From assembly GCA_039808325.1 (NCBI GenBank), contig JBDHSU010000007.1:1-64000 (forward strand): DNA of 64,000 nucleotides. Direction: 5' to 3'. This document shows positions 54,468 to 62,258 of the stretch, piece after piece. This DNA comes from JAFKKS01 sp039808325 (GTDB lineage Bacteria; Pseudomonadota; Alphaproteobacteria; Rhizobiales; Xanthobacteraceae). The notes under the pieces were generated by a model. It saw only the letters and a program-made list of their open reading frames with translations. It had not been told where the DNA came from and made no database searches. The position numbers were made by a program, and so were the translations under genes. The stretch's first letter is position 1. Each line of letters opens with the position of its first letter.

Positions 54468-55247
54468 TCAGTGCCCGAACTTGCTCGAATCCGGCTTGCG
54501 CTTCTTGCCGAAGGAGTCGCTGAGCTCGTGGCTTTCCTCGCCCTCCATATAGGCGCGCAGCAACAGGTCGTGCGTCACCCGCGAAAGGCCGGAGACGCCC
54601 CCGTGGCGCGCATTGAAGGCGCCCTTCACCGCCGCGAGCGCGAAGGCGCCGCGATCCGCGATCTCGAGGGCGAACTTGCGCGTCTCCGCCTTGAGCTGAT
54701 CGTCGGGCACCACCTTGTTGACGAGGCCGAGTTCGAGCGCGTATTTCGCGCTCATCTTCGGATTGTGGAACCAGATCTCCTTGGCCTTCTTCTTGCCGAC
54801 GATATCCTCAAGATACCAGGTGCCGTAACCGGCATCGAAGGAGCCCATCATCGGACCGACCTGACGGAACACCGCGCTTTCCTTGGCGATGGTGAGATCG
54901 CAAACCATCGCCAGCACATTGCCTCCGCCGACCGCGAAGCCGTTGACGGACGCGATCACCGGCTTCTGCAGCCGCTCGATCGATTCATACATATCGAGGG
55001 TCGGGAGCGTGCCGGCGTAGAGCGTGGTCTTCTCCATGCCGTCCTTGCGGCCGCCGATGCAGAAGAACTTCTCGCCGGCGCCGGTGAGCACGATCACGCG
55101 CGTGCGCGTCTCGCGACGGATCTCGTTGATGCAGTCGCGGATCTCGTGGCACGTCGTCGCCGTGAACATGTTGCCGTCCTCGGGACGGTTCAGCGTGATC
55201 GTGCCGATGGGGCCGTCTTCTTCATACAAAATCGTTTCGTAAGCCAC
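54468..55247 (-). CDS. BadI/MenB-like crotonase (2-ketocyclohexanecarboxyl-CoA hydrolase-like)
   Basis: Crotonase-superfamily protein of 259 residues. The region 107-146 (GGGNVLAMVCDLTIAKES, RQVGPMMGSFDAGYGTWYL, VGKKKAKEIWF) closely follows Rhodopseudomonas BadI and MenB, which act on C-C bonds, and not ordinary hydratases. The C-terminus ends with the KKRKPDSSKFGH-type tail also seen in BadI. The first block reads FFCIGGRKDG where BadI/MenB have a GGDQ motif. A ring-opening retro-Dieckmann hydrolase is my best guess; the substrate is unknown. Confidence 0.78.
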   Translation of the reverse strand: MAYETILYEEDGPIGTITLNRPEDGNMFTATTCHEIRDCINEIRRETRTRVIVLTGAGEKFFCIGGRKDGMEKTTLYAGTLPTLDMYESIERLQKPVIASVNGFAVGGGNVLAMVCDLTIAKESAVFRQVGPMMGSFDAGYGTWYLEDIVGKKKAKEIWFHNPKMSAKYALELGLVNKVVPDDQLKAETRKFALEIADRGAFALAAVKGAFNARHGGVSGLSRVTHDLLLRAYMEGEESHELSDSFGKKRKPDSSKFGH

Positions 55248-55350
55248 TTCGTTTCGTCCTGGGTTCGTTTCGTTTCCGCGCCGGAACCGCCGGGCCGCTT
55301 CGGGCGTGATCCGCCTTTATCGGACCGCCCCTTCGCCCGCCTTCGACGGG

Positions 55351-55488
55351 CATGATGCTGTCCGAGAACCTTCCCGGGGCATGCTCCAGGGTCCGATCCA
55401 ACGGCGTTGAATCAGACCCGTCGTTATCGTTTTGTTTGAGCATGATCTTTTCCGAAAACCGGTTTCCACTTTTCGGAGTCATGCTCTA
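55351..55488. repeat. GCATGATCTTTTCCGAAAACCGG-type rhizobial repeat
   Basis: The right part (55438-55488) has the arms GCATGATCTTTTCCGAAAA and TTTTCGGAGTCATGCTC, a widespread Bradyrhizobium-type repeat as I recall it. The left part (55351-55400) repeats GCATGATGCTGTCCGAGAA and GGGGCATGCTCC. The pair lies between livF-like and the BadI-like gene. Confidence 0.8.
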
Positions 55489-56130
55489 GGCGACAGGGCT
55501 AACCGATCCGCGCTCGATACGATAGGCCCGCGCGAGCAGATCAGCCACATGAACCTCGTTCGATTCCGATATAAGGACGGACACGCCCTGGCCCTTGAGG
55601 TTGGCGAGCACTTCGCCGAGGCGCCGGGCGAGCGCCGGCGCCAGGCCCTCGAAGGGCTCGTCCAGCAGGAGGATGCGGGTTCCCGCCATCAGGGCGCGCG
55701 CCAGCGCCACCATTTTCTGTTGGCCGCCGGAGAGTTCCAGCGCGCGCCGGTCGCGAAAACGCGCTACTTCCGGCATCAGGCTGAAAATCCAGTCCAGCCG
55801 CTCCGACGCCTTCTCGTGCTTCACAACCCAGGTAGGCAGGCGGACGTTTTCCTCCACCGTAAATTCGGGCACCAGGCGGCGGTCCTCCGGCATATAGCCG
55901 ATGCCGTGGCTGACGCGGCGATGCGGTGGCAGCGCCAGCAGGTCGGCGCCGTCGAACGTGACCTTGCCGTTCGCCTCCATGGCGCCCATCAAGGCCCGCA
56001 GCAGCGTGGTCTTGCCGGCGCCGTTGCGGCCGATCAGCCCGCACATTTGCCCCTCGCCGACGGCCAGTGAGGCATTGCGGATGATCGGGATGGGCCCGAT
56101 CGAAACGTTCAGGTTGGCGACCTCAAGCAT
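55486..56130 (-). CDS. Branched-chain-type ABC transporter ATP-binding protein (LivF-like)
   Basis: ATPase of 214 residues, a little shorter than the usual 230-240. Walker A GRNGAGKTT, signature LSGGQQKMVALARAL and Walker B LLLDEPFEGLAPAL are intact. The LivF-type start and the SESNEVHVADLLARA segment are present. It overlaps the LivG-like gene by 8 bases. It is the last transporter gene before the catabolic genes. Confidence 0.95.
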   Translation of the reverse strand: MLEVANLNVSIGPIPIIRNASLAVGEGQMCGLIGRNGAGKTTLLRALMGAMEANGKVTFDGADLLALPPHRRVSHGIGYMPEDRRLVPEFTVEENVRLPTWVVKHEKASERLDWIFSLMPEVARFRDRRALELSGGQQKMVALARALMAGTRILLLDEPFEGLAPALARRLGEVLANLKGQGVSVLISESNEVHVADLLARAYRIERGSVSPVA

Positions 56131-56914
56131 GCGTCGAAGCCTCCCCGCGGGGCGACTTGAGCTTCGCGCCGGTGATCAATTCCTGCACGCGCGCCTGGCC
56201 GAGCGTTTCGCCAGGGCTGCCGTCGGCGATCACGGTCCCGTCGTAGAAGGCGAGCACGCGATCCGCGAACCGCTCAACGATCTCCATGTCGTGTTCGACG
56301 AAGAGGACCGTGATGTTGCGCGCCTTCAGCGCCGACATCACGACATCCATGAGCTGGAACTTCTCCTCGATCGAGATGCCGCTCGTCGGCTCGTCGAGCA
56401 GGAGCACGCGCGGCGCGCCGGCCACCGCCATCGCGATGTCGAGCAGCTTGCGGATGCCCTGCGGCAGCGTGGACGCGAGCGTGTCGCGGTAAGCCGCGAT
56501 CTGAAACAGCTCGATCGCCACATTCACGTCGGCTGCGATTTCAGGCGCGCGCACGGAACGCAGCGCCGCCGAAACGAAGCGCCCGTCGCCGCGCGCGATG
56601 GCGGTCGCCGCGCACATATTGTCGAAGACGCTCAGCGAGGGGAAAACCTGCGCGACCTGAAACGAGCGCGAGATGCCCATCTGGGTGATGTCGCGCGACG
56701 GCAGGCCGGTGATATCGCGCCCCTCGAAGAGGATCGTACCTTTGGTCGGCCGCAGATGGCCGGTGATCATGTTCACGAACGTCGTCTTGCCGGCGCCGTT
56801 CGCCCCGATGACGCCGACGGTCTGCTGCGCCGGAATGTCGAGCGAGATGTCCCGCGCGGCAACGACCGAGCCAAACGTCTTCTCGAGCCCCGAGACGGAG
56901 AGGATCGCGCTCAT
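56123..56914 (-). CDS. Branched-chain-type ABC transporter ATP-binding protein (LivG-like)
   Basis: ATPase of 263 residues. Walker A GANGAGKTT, the LivG-type FEGRDITGLPSRDITQMGISRSFQ, and Walker B LLLDEPTSGIS are visible; the signature loop reads LPQGIRKLLDIAMAVA. Overlaps the permease by 4 bases. Confidence 0.95.
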   Translation of the reverse strand: MSAILSVSGLEKTFGSVVAARDISLDIPAQQTVGVIGANGAGKTTFVNMITGHLRPTKGTILFEGRDITGLPSRDITQMGISRSFQVAQVFPSLSVFDNMCAATAIARGDGRFVSAALRSVRAPEIAADVNVAIELFQIAAYRDTLASTLPQGIRKLLDIAMAVAGAPRVLLLDEPTSGISIEEKFQLMDVVMSALKARNITVLFVEHDMEIVERFADRVLAFYDGTVIADGSPGETLGQARVQELITGAKLKSPRGEASTHA

Positions 56915-57873
56915 GACGTTGCCACCGGTTTCGTATCCGGCTTGCGCCGGCGAAAGCGCGTCGCGAGCGAGCCCAGGCCCTCAGGCAGGAACAGAATGGT
57001 GAGCAGCAGCACGATGCCGAGCGTCATCTGCCAGAAGCCCGGCAAAACCGCGAAGGCGAAAGAGCGCACGATCTCGAATACCAGCGAGCCGACGAAGGCG
57101 GCGGCGACCGAGCCGGCGCCGGCCAGGATCGTCACGAAGACGAAGCCGCCCGACGTCGTCCAATACGCCATGTTCGGATCGACGTGGCCGATCGTCATGG
57201 CGGCCAGCGCGCCGCCGACGCCGGCGAGCGTGCCGGCGATGACAAGCTTCATATGGATCAGCCGCGTGACCGAGATGCCGAGGAACTCGACCCGGATCTC
57301 GTTGTCGCGGATCGGCACCGCAAGCGCGCCCGCAACCGACTTGAAATAGGCGCCGATCACCAGCGCCGCGATCGCGCAGACCAGAAGGACGAACCAATAG
57401 AGCGTAAACCCGAGCGTATCGCCGTGCGGCGCATAGCCGAGGAAGTGCGGCGGGTCGACGCCGAATCCGTCGGTCGACCCGAGCGTCTCCGTCTTCACGA
57501 GCACGCCGTAGAGGATCATCGACATAGCGAGGCTCAGCATCGCGAAAAAGATCTCGCGATAGCGCGCCAGCAGGAAGCCGGTGAGAAAGGCGACGACGCC
57601 GGCGACGAGCCCTCCGGCAATCAGAAGCACGAAGGCGTCGCCGATGCCGCCCCAGCGGGCGAGCAAGGCCACCGTATAGGCGCCGGAGCAGTAATAAAGC
57701 GCCTGTCCGAACGGGACGAGCCCCGCCCGCCACAGGATGATGAGACCGAGCACGACGAGCGCGTTGGCGAAGGCGATCGTCAGCAGCGAGACGAGCCAGG
57801 GCGGCAGAAAAAGGCCGACGACGCCGGCGGCGAGGAAGAGAAGCGCTCCGATGAGATTTGCGCGCGAGAGCAT
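56911..57873 (-). CDS. Branched-chain-type ABC permease (LivM-like)
   Basis: Permease of 320 residues with the LivM-type segments PFGQALYYCSGAYTVALLARWGG, YREIFFAMLSLAMSMILYG, and IRDNEIRVEFLGISVTRLIHMKLVIAGTLAGVGGALAAM. About eight to nine membrane helices. One-base overlap with the LivH-like gene. Confidence 0.95.
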   Translation of the reverse strand: MLSRANLIGALLFLAAGVVGLFLPPWLVSLLTIAFANALVVLGLIILWRAGLVPFGQALYYCSGAYTVALLARWGGIGDAFVLLIAGGLVAGVVAFLTGFLLARYREIFFAMLSLAMSMILYGVLVKTETLGSTDGFGVDPPHFLGYAPHGDTLGFTLYWFVLLVCAIAALVIGAYFKSVAGALAVPIRDNEIRVEFLGISVTRLIHMKLVIAGTLAGVGGALAAMTIGHVDPNMAYWTTSGGFVFVTILAGAGSVAAAFVGSLVFEIVRSFAFAVLPGFWQMTLGIVLLLTILFLPEGLGSLATRFRRRKPDTKPVATS

Positions 57874-58769
57874 CAGATCTTCCTCGGCTGCGCGCGGGTG
57901 AACAACCCGTAAGGCCGGAACACGAGAACGAGCGCCATGACCGCGTAGATCACGAAAAGCTCGATCTGCGGCATCAGATGCACGGCGGCGGCGCGGCAGA
58001 TGCCGACGATCAAGGCGCCGACGAGCGCGCCCTCGATCGATCCCATGCCGCCCACCGCCACCACGGCAAAGGCGAGCACGATGACCTCGACGCCGATTCC
58101 GAGCGTGACGGATATCTTCGGCGCCATCATCGCGCCGCCGAGCGCGCCGAGCATGGCGCCGATGATGAAGGTGACGGTGTAGACGACGGTGACGTTGATG
58201 CCGAAGGCCGCAGCGGTCTCACGATCGAAGATGACGACGGTCAGAAGCCGGCCGTAACGCGTGAACTTCAGTGCCCAATAGGCAAACAGCGCCAGGCCGG
58301 CGGCGATCGCGACCAGCAGGATGTCGTAGTTCGATAGAATGAGATCGCCGATCTCGATATTGCCGGCCCACACCATCGGCTGGTAGGCGGCGTAGGATTG
58401 CGGCCCCCAGATGAAGACGATCACGTCTTCAAGAATGAGGAACACGGCGTAGGTGACGAGCACGATGATGACCTCGTCCTTGCCGTAGACGAAACGCAGA
58501 ATGCCGCGCTCCAGAATAAGGCCGAGGACGAGGCCGATCGCCATCGCCATCAGGATCATGAAAAGGAAACCGCCGGCTTCGGGCAATCCGCGATCGTAAT
58601 AGATGCCGGCCGCCATGGCGGCGCCGTAGGCGCCGAAGGCGTAAAACGATCCGTGAGCGACGTTCAAAATCTTCATCACGCCGAAGATCAGCGTAAGGCC
58701 GACCGCGACCATGAAAAGGTATGCGGCATAGGCGAGGCCATCGGTGAGGATGGCAAACGCAGTCAGCAC
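57873..58769 (-). CDS. Branched-chain-type ABC permease (LivH-like)
   Basis: Permease of 298 residues. LivH signatures are VAVGLTLIFGVMKILNVAHGSFYAFGAY, FGINVTVVYTVTFIIGAMLGALGGAMMAP and VVAVGGMGSIEGALVGALIVG. It is separated from the binding-protein gene by 196 bases with a hairpin. Ends with the conserved LVFRPYGLF. Confidence 0.96.
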   Translation of the reverse strand: MLTAFAILTDGLAYAAYLFMVAVGLTLIFGVMKILNVAHGSFYAFGAYGAAMAAGIYYDRGLPEAGGFLFMILMAMAIGLVLGLILERGILRFVYGKDEVIIVLVTYAVFLILEDVIVFIWGPQSYAAYQPMVWAGNIEIGDLILSNYDILLVAIAAGLALFAYWALKFTRYGRLLTVVIFDRETAAAFGINVTVVYTVTFIIGAMLGALGGAMMAPKISVTLGIGVEVIVLAFAVVAVGGMGSIEGALVGALIVGICRAAAVHLMPQIELFVIYAVMALVLVFRPYGLFTRAQPRKI

Positions 58770-58841
58770 GGGAAATCCTGTCGGTCAGAATAAATCAAAG
58801 CATAGTGCCGGCGGCGGAGCAGTCGCGCATCAAGATACGCT

Positions 58842-58869
58842 GGTGGAGACCGGAAACCCGGCCTCCACC
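58842..58869 (-). promoter_or_regulatory. Hairpin between binding-protein and LivH-like permease genes
   Basis: Arms GGTGGAGACCGG (58842-58853) and CCGGCCTCCACC (58858-58869) pair at 11 of 12 positions around a 4-base loop. It begins about 97 bases after the binding-protein stop, without a T-run. Likely an attenuator or 3' mRNA stabiliser. Confidence 0.55.
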
Positions 58870-58965
58870 GGCAAATGCTTCCATCAGCGCGTGCCCCGAC
58901 GGGTTGAGAGCGAACCACACGCGTGGACCGTGCTCAACCGCAATCGACGGCAGTCGGCCTGAGGG

Positions 58966-60282
58966 TCAGTCGCACTTGGCGCCCTTCATGCCCCCCTTGA
59001 TCCAATCTTCGGCGTTGACGTCCGCCGGCGGATTGGCGCACTCGGCGGGGAAGCGCACCACGTCGACCAGTTCGCCCTCGTTCTTCTGCTTGTTGAACTT
59101 GTAGGTGCCGTAAGCGATCTCGGCGATGCCCTGATGCCCATGGCCGATCGCCAGCTTGATGGTGCTGCCGAACGCCTCGAACTGAAGGTTCTCGAACGCC
59201 GCGACCACCTCGTCGATCGTCGGCTTGGCGCCGTTCTTGGCCTTCGCGGCCTTGTCCCAGGCCGCCTTCAGCCCGATGATCGACTGCGCCATGTGGTAGG
59301 ACGGATAGGTCGGAGCCGTGCCGTAACGGTCGGTATAGACCTTTACGAACCACCTATTGAGCTCGGTGTCGCGCGCGAGCGGGCCGTTCGAGCCGCGGGC
59401 GCCGATGATCGACCCGTCGGGGATCTTGTTCCCCAGCCGCTTCATCGAGGATTCCGCGGTGGTGGCGAGGATCGTCATGCGCTTGCCGAGGCCGCGCGCC
59501 GCCTGCTGGTAGATGAAGCTTTCCAGGTCGCCGTCATAGAAGCTCGTGTGCAGGACTTGCGACTTCGAGGTGAGAAGCGTCGAGATTTCGGCGCCGTATT
59601 CACCCGCGAACAGCTTGGGGAACAGCTCCTTGTCGACCTTCGCCTTGGGCGCCAGCACGCCCATCGCGCCGACGAAATCGCGCCAGGAATCCTGCCCCCA
59701 TGCGTAGTTCTGATTGATGCCGGAATAGAGCGTGATGTTCTTCTTCTTGGCGAGGACGTAACGCGCGGCGGCGACGTTATCCTGCGTCGCGTGCGGCGTG
59801 ACGCGGAAAACGTATTTGCGCGGCTTTTCCTCGAAGATGCGCGGCGTGCCGCAGTCGAAGAAGACGGTCAGCGCCTTCAACTCCTCCGCCACCGGGGTGA
59901 CCGCGAGGCAGTTGCCGGACGAAACGTAGCCGACGATGGCGTCGACCTGATCGCGTTGCACCAGGTTGCGATATTCGCTGACGACGTTGGCGGCCGAGCC
60001 GCTCTCGTCGATGATCTTGGTCTCGATCTTGGCGCCGCCGAGACCGACGGTATTGTACGGAGCCGGTACCTTGCCGGCATTGAGCGCCTCGATCAGGATC
60101 TCCGCTCCGTTGCGGCCCGGCACGCCGAACGGGCCAGCGGCCGGCCCGCTCAAGAACGTCACCAAGCCCAGCTTGACCGTGCCCGCGTCCTGCGCCTGAA
60201 CCGGGGCAGCGCCCCCTGCGAAGGCGGCGATCGCCAGCGCCGCCGCTCCGCTCCGGAGCATGCGAATTGCGTAGTTCGTCAT
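58966..60282 (-). CDS. Branched-chain-type ABC substrate-binding protein of the catabolic cluster
   Basis: Periplasmic receptor of 438 residues, first gene of the supercluster. Signal peptide about residues 1-30 (SGAAALAIAAFAGGAAPVQA). The type I periplasmic-binding fold shows VKLGLVTFLSGPAAGPFGVPGRNGAEILIEALN, DAIVGYVSSGNCLAVTPVAEEL, and SYHMAQSIIGLKAAWDKA. Such LivK-like receptors in phototrophic relatives often bind aromatic or alicyclic carboxylates; the exact ligand needs assay. Confidence 0.93.
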   Translation of the reverse strand: MTNYAIRMLRSGAAALAIAAFAGGAAPVQAQDAGTVKLGLVTFLSGPAAGPFGVPGRNGAEILIEALNAGKVPAPYNTVGLGGAKIETKIIDESGSAANVVSEYRNLVQRDQVDAIVGYVSSGNCLAVTPVAEELKALTVFFDCGTPRIFEEKPRKYVFRVTPHATQDNVAAARYVLAKKKNITLYSGINQNYAWGQDSWRDFVGAMGVLAPKAKVDKELFPKLFAGEYGAEISTLLTSKSQVLHTSFYDGDLESFIYQQAARGLGKRMTILATTAESSMKRLGNKIPDGSIIGARGSNGPLARDTELNRWFVKVYTDRYGTAPTYPSYHMAQSIIGLKAAWDKAAKAKNGAKPTIDEVVAAFENLQFEAFGSTIKLAIGHGHQGIAEIAYGTYKFNKQKNEGELVDVVRFPAECANPPADVNAEDWIKGGMKGAKCD

Positions 60283-60437
60283 AATTTCTATCTCCCTAGC
60301 CCTCAGAACGCGCCGATCGTCACGTCCTCGCGCTATAACAAACGCGATCCACAGAACTTATTCAACCGGGATCGCAGCGGGGCGATACACGACCCCATAT
60401 TGGCGGCCGCAGGCGTACAACTTGTGTTAGGCTAAGG

Positions 60438-60477
60438 GCCTCGATAACCCTTTAGGGTAAGAGCCTCGATAACCCTT
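60438..60477 (+). promoter_or_regulatory. Two 15-bp direct repeats GCCTCGATAACCCTT upstream of the DUF1445 gene
   Basis: Exact copies at 60438-60452 and 60463-60477, start-to-start 25 bases. Between them ACCCT and AGGGT form a short inverted repeat. They lie just before the ATG at 60500 and could be tandem operator sites in the divergent promoter with the binding-protein gene. Confidence 0.5.
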
Positions 60478-60499
60478 GGCAAAACGCATGGTGCCGCAC

Positions 60500-61324
60500 A
60501 TGTCCGCACTCTCCCGGCCCACAGCCCACCAAGAAGCCCTGCCGGCCGCCGATGACGGGCGCGCCGCCAGGGTCCGCATCCGGCAAGGCAAGCATCGCGG
60601 ACCGACCTCCGGCCTTGCGCCGGGCTATGTGCAGGGCAATCTCGCGATCCTGCCACGCGACCTCGCCGGCGACTTCCTGCAGTTCTGCCAACTCAATCCG
60701 AAGCCGTGTCCGTTGCTGGGCAGCACCGCGCCAGGCGATTGGCGGGTGCCGGGGCTCGGAGACGATCTGGATCTGCGCACGGACGTTCCACGCTATCGCG
60801 TCTGGCGGAACGGCGAACTGGTCGATGAGCCGACCGACATCCTCGGCCATTGGCGCGACGATCTCGTCGGTTTCGTCATCGGGTGCTCGTTCTCGTTCGA
60901 GGCGGCGCTGATCGAAGACGGCCTCGAGATGCGGCACATCACGGCCGGATGCACGGTGCCGATGTTTCGCACGACGATGATGACAAAACCGGCCGGCCCG
61001 TTTCACGGCCCGACCGTCGTGTCCATGCGTCCGTTCAAGCCGGCGGGCGCGATCCGTGCCGTGCAGATCACGACGCGTTTTCCCGCCGTTCACGGTGCTC
61101 CGGTCCACATCGGCAAGCCGAAGATGATCGGCATCAGCGACCTCGCGCGCCCTGACTACGGCGACGCCGTCGCCGTGCATGACGACGAGCTGCCCGTGTT
61201 CTGGGCCTGCGGGGTTACCCCTCAAGCCGTCATCGCCACGGCGAAGCCCGCGTTCTGCATCACGCACTACCCGGGCTGCATGCTGGTCACCGATCGCCGC
61301 AACAGCGAACTCTCCATCCTTTAA
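60500..61324 (+). CDS. DUF1445 family protein (putative hydro-lyase / D-glutamate cyclase family)
   Basis: A protein of 274 residues. DUF1445 features are [47 protein letters not shown], and [22 protein letters not shown], followed by [10 protein letters not shown] and the C-terminal [13 protein letters not shown]. The mammalian homologue converts D-glutamate to 5-oxo-D-proline. ATGs at 60488 and 60500 are possible; the shorter one gives the more typical N-terminus. It precedes a polyamine-type importer, so it may act on the imported compound or on D-glutamate. Confidence 0.85.
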   Translation: MSALSRPTAHQEALPAADDGRAARVRIRQGKHRGPTSGLAPGYVQGNLAILPRDLAGDFLQFCQLNPKPCPLLGSTAPGDWRVPGLGDDLDLRTDVPRYRVWRNGELVDEPTDILGHWRDDLVGFVIGCSFSFEAALIEDGLEMRHITAGCTVPMFRTTMMTKPAGPFHGPTVVSMRPFKPAGAIRAVQITTRFPAVHGAPVHIGKPKMIGISDLARPDYGDAVAVHDDELPVFWACGVTPQAVIATAKPAFCITHYPGCMLVTDRRNSELSIL

Positions 61325-61380
61325 TCGCCGCGACGAGCGGCCGGCACGACCATCGCGGGCGCCGCGGGCCGCCTGCACGC

Positions 61381-61408
61381 TTGACGTATATTTTATGCAA
61401 TCTATCCT
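61381..61408 (+). promoter_or_regulatory. Possible sigma-70-like promoter before the PotC-like permease
   Basis: TTGACG at 61381-61386 and TATCCT at 61403-61408 are separated by 16 bases, 25 bases before the ATG at 61434. The -10 is weak and the call is tentative. Confidence 0.35.
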
Positions 61409-61433
61409 TCCGCCGTCTCGCTGAAGGACGATC

Positions 61434-62258
61434 ATGGTTCGCGGCACGACGCTTACGGAAAAGCTTCAGCGGTCCGGCTTTCACATCAGTGTCGCCGCAG
61501 CCTTCGCGCTCGTTCTCGCCCCCCTATTTCTCGTCGTGTGGCTGTCGTTTTTCGACAACGAAATCCTCGCCTTGCCGCCGCAGGGCTACTCGCTACGCTG
61601 GTACCGCGCCATCGCGAACCAGCCTCAATTCATCTCCGGGCTGACGCTCAGCATCGTCGTTGCGCTGTGGGCGACGGTGATGGCGCTGGCCGTCTCCATC
61701 CCCGCCGCCCTGGCGCTCACGCGCGCGAAATTTCGCGGACGGGAGGTCTTTCTCCAATTGCTGATGTCGCCGCTGGTCGTGCCGGCGATCGTCGTCGGCT
61801 CGGCGCTCTACATGGGCTTCGTCGAGGCTGAAGTGCAAACCGGCGTGCCGTTGACCGGCTCGACGCTCGGCTTCGCCATGGGCCACATGCTGCTCGTCAT
61901 TCCGTGGTGCCTACGACTGATCGCGGCCAATCTCGTCGGCGTCAACCAGGCCGTCGAGGAAGCGGCGCAATCGCTCGGAGCGACGCCGTTCGAGACGATC
62001 CGCATCGTCACGTTGCCGCTGATCTGGCCGGGCATCGTCGCCGCGGCGTTGTTCAGTTTCGTCGTCAGTTTTGGCAACGTCGAGCTTTCGCTGTTTCTCG
62101 TCGCGCCGGGACAGACGACACTGCCGATCGCGATCCTGCAATATCTGCAGTGGAAGATCGACCCGACGGTCGCCGCGATGTCGACCCTGCAGATCGTCGT
62201 CGTGACGGCTGCGCTTCTGATCACCGACCGCTTCGTCAGCCTGTCGAAGGCCATCTGA
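61434..62258 (+). CDS. Spermidine/putrescine-type ABC permease (PotC-like)
   Basis: Inner-membrane permease of 274 residues with about six helices. It has the EAA loop VEEAAQSLGATPFETIRIVTLPLIWPGI and the PotC-type N-terminus LAPLFLVVWLSFFDNEILALPPQGYSLRWYRAI. AAGGA lies upstream of the ATG at 61434. The stop overlaps the ATPase start by one base. A partner PotB-like permease is not in the window and probably follows downstream. Confidence 0.94.
   Translation: MVRGTTLTEKLQRSGFHISVAAAFALVLAPLFLVVWLSFFDNEILALPPQGYSLRWYRAIANQPQFISGLTLSIVVALWATVMALAVSIPAALALTRAKFRGREVFLQLLMSPLVVPAIVVGSALYMGFVEAEVQTGVPLTGSTLGFAMGHMLLVIPWCLRLIAANLVGVNQAVEEAAQSLGATPFETIRIVTLPLIWPGIVAAALFSFVVSFGNVELSLFLVAPGQTTLPIAILQYLQWKIDPTVAAMSTLQIVVVTAALLITDRFVSLSKAI

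Noticed and set aside
60438..60477. Possible CRISPR remnant
   Set aside because: Only two 15-base repeats with a 10-base gap and no cas genes; does not fit repeat or spacer lengths.
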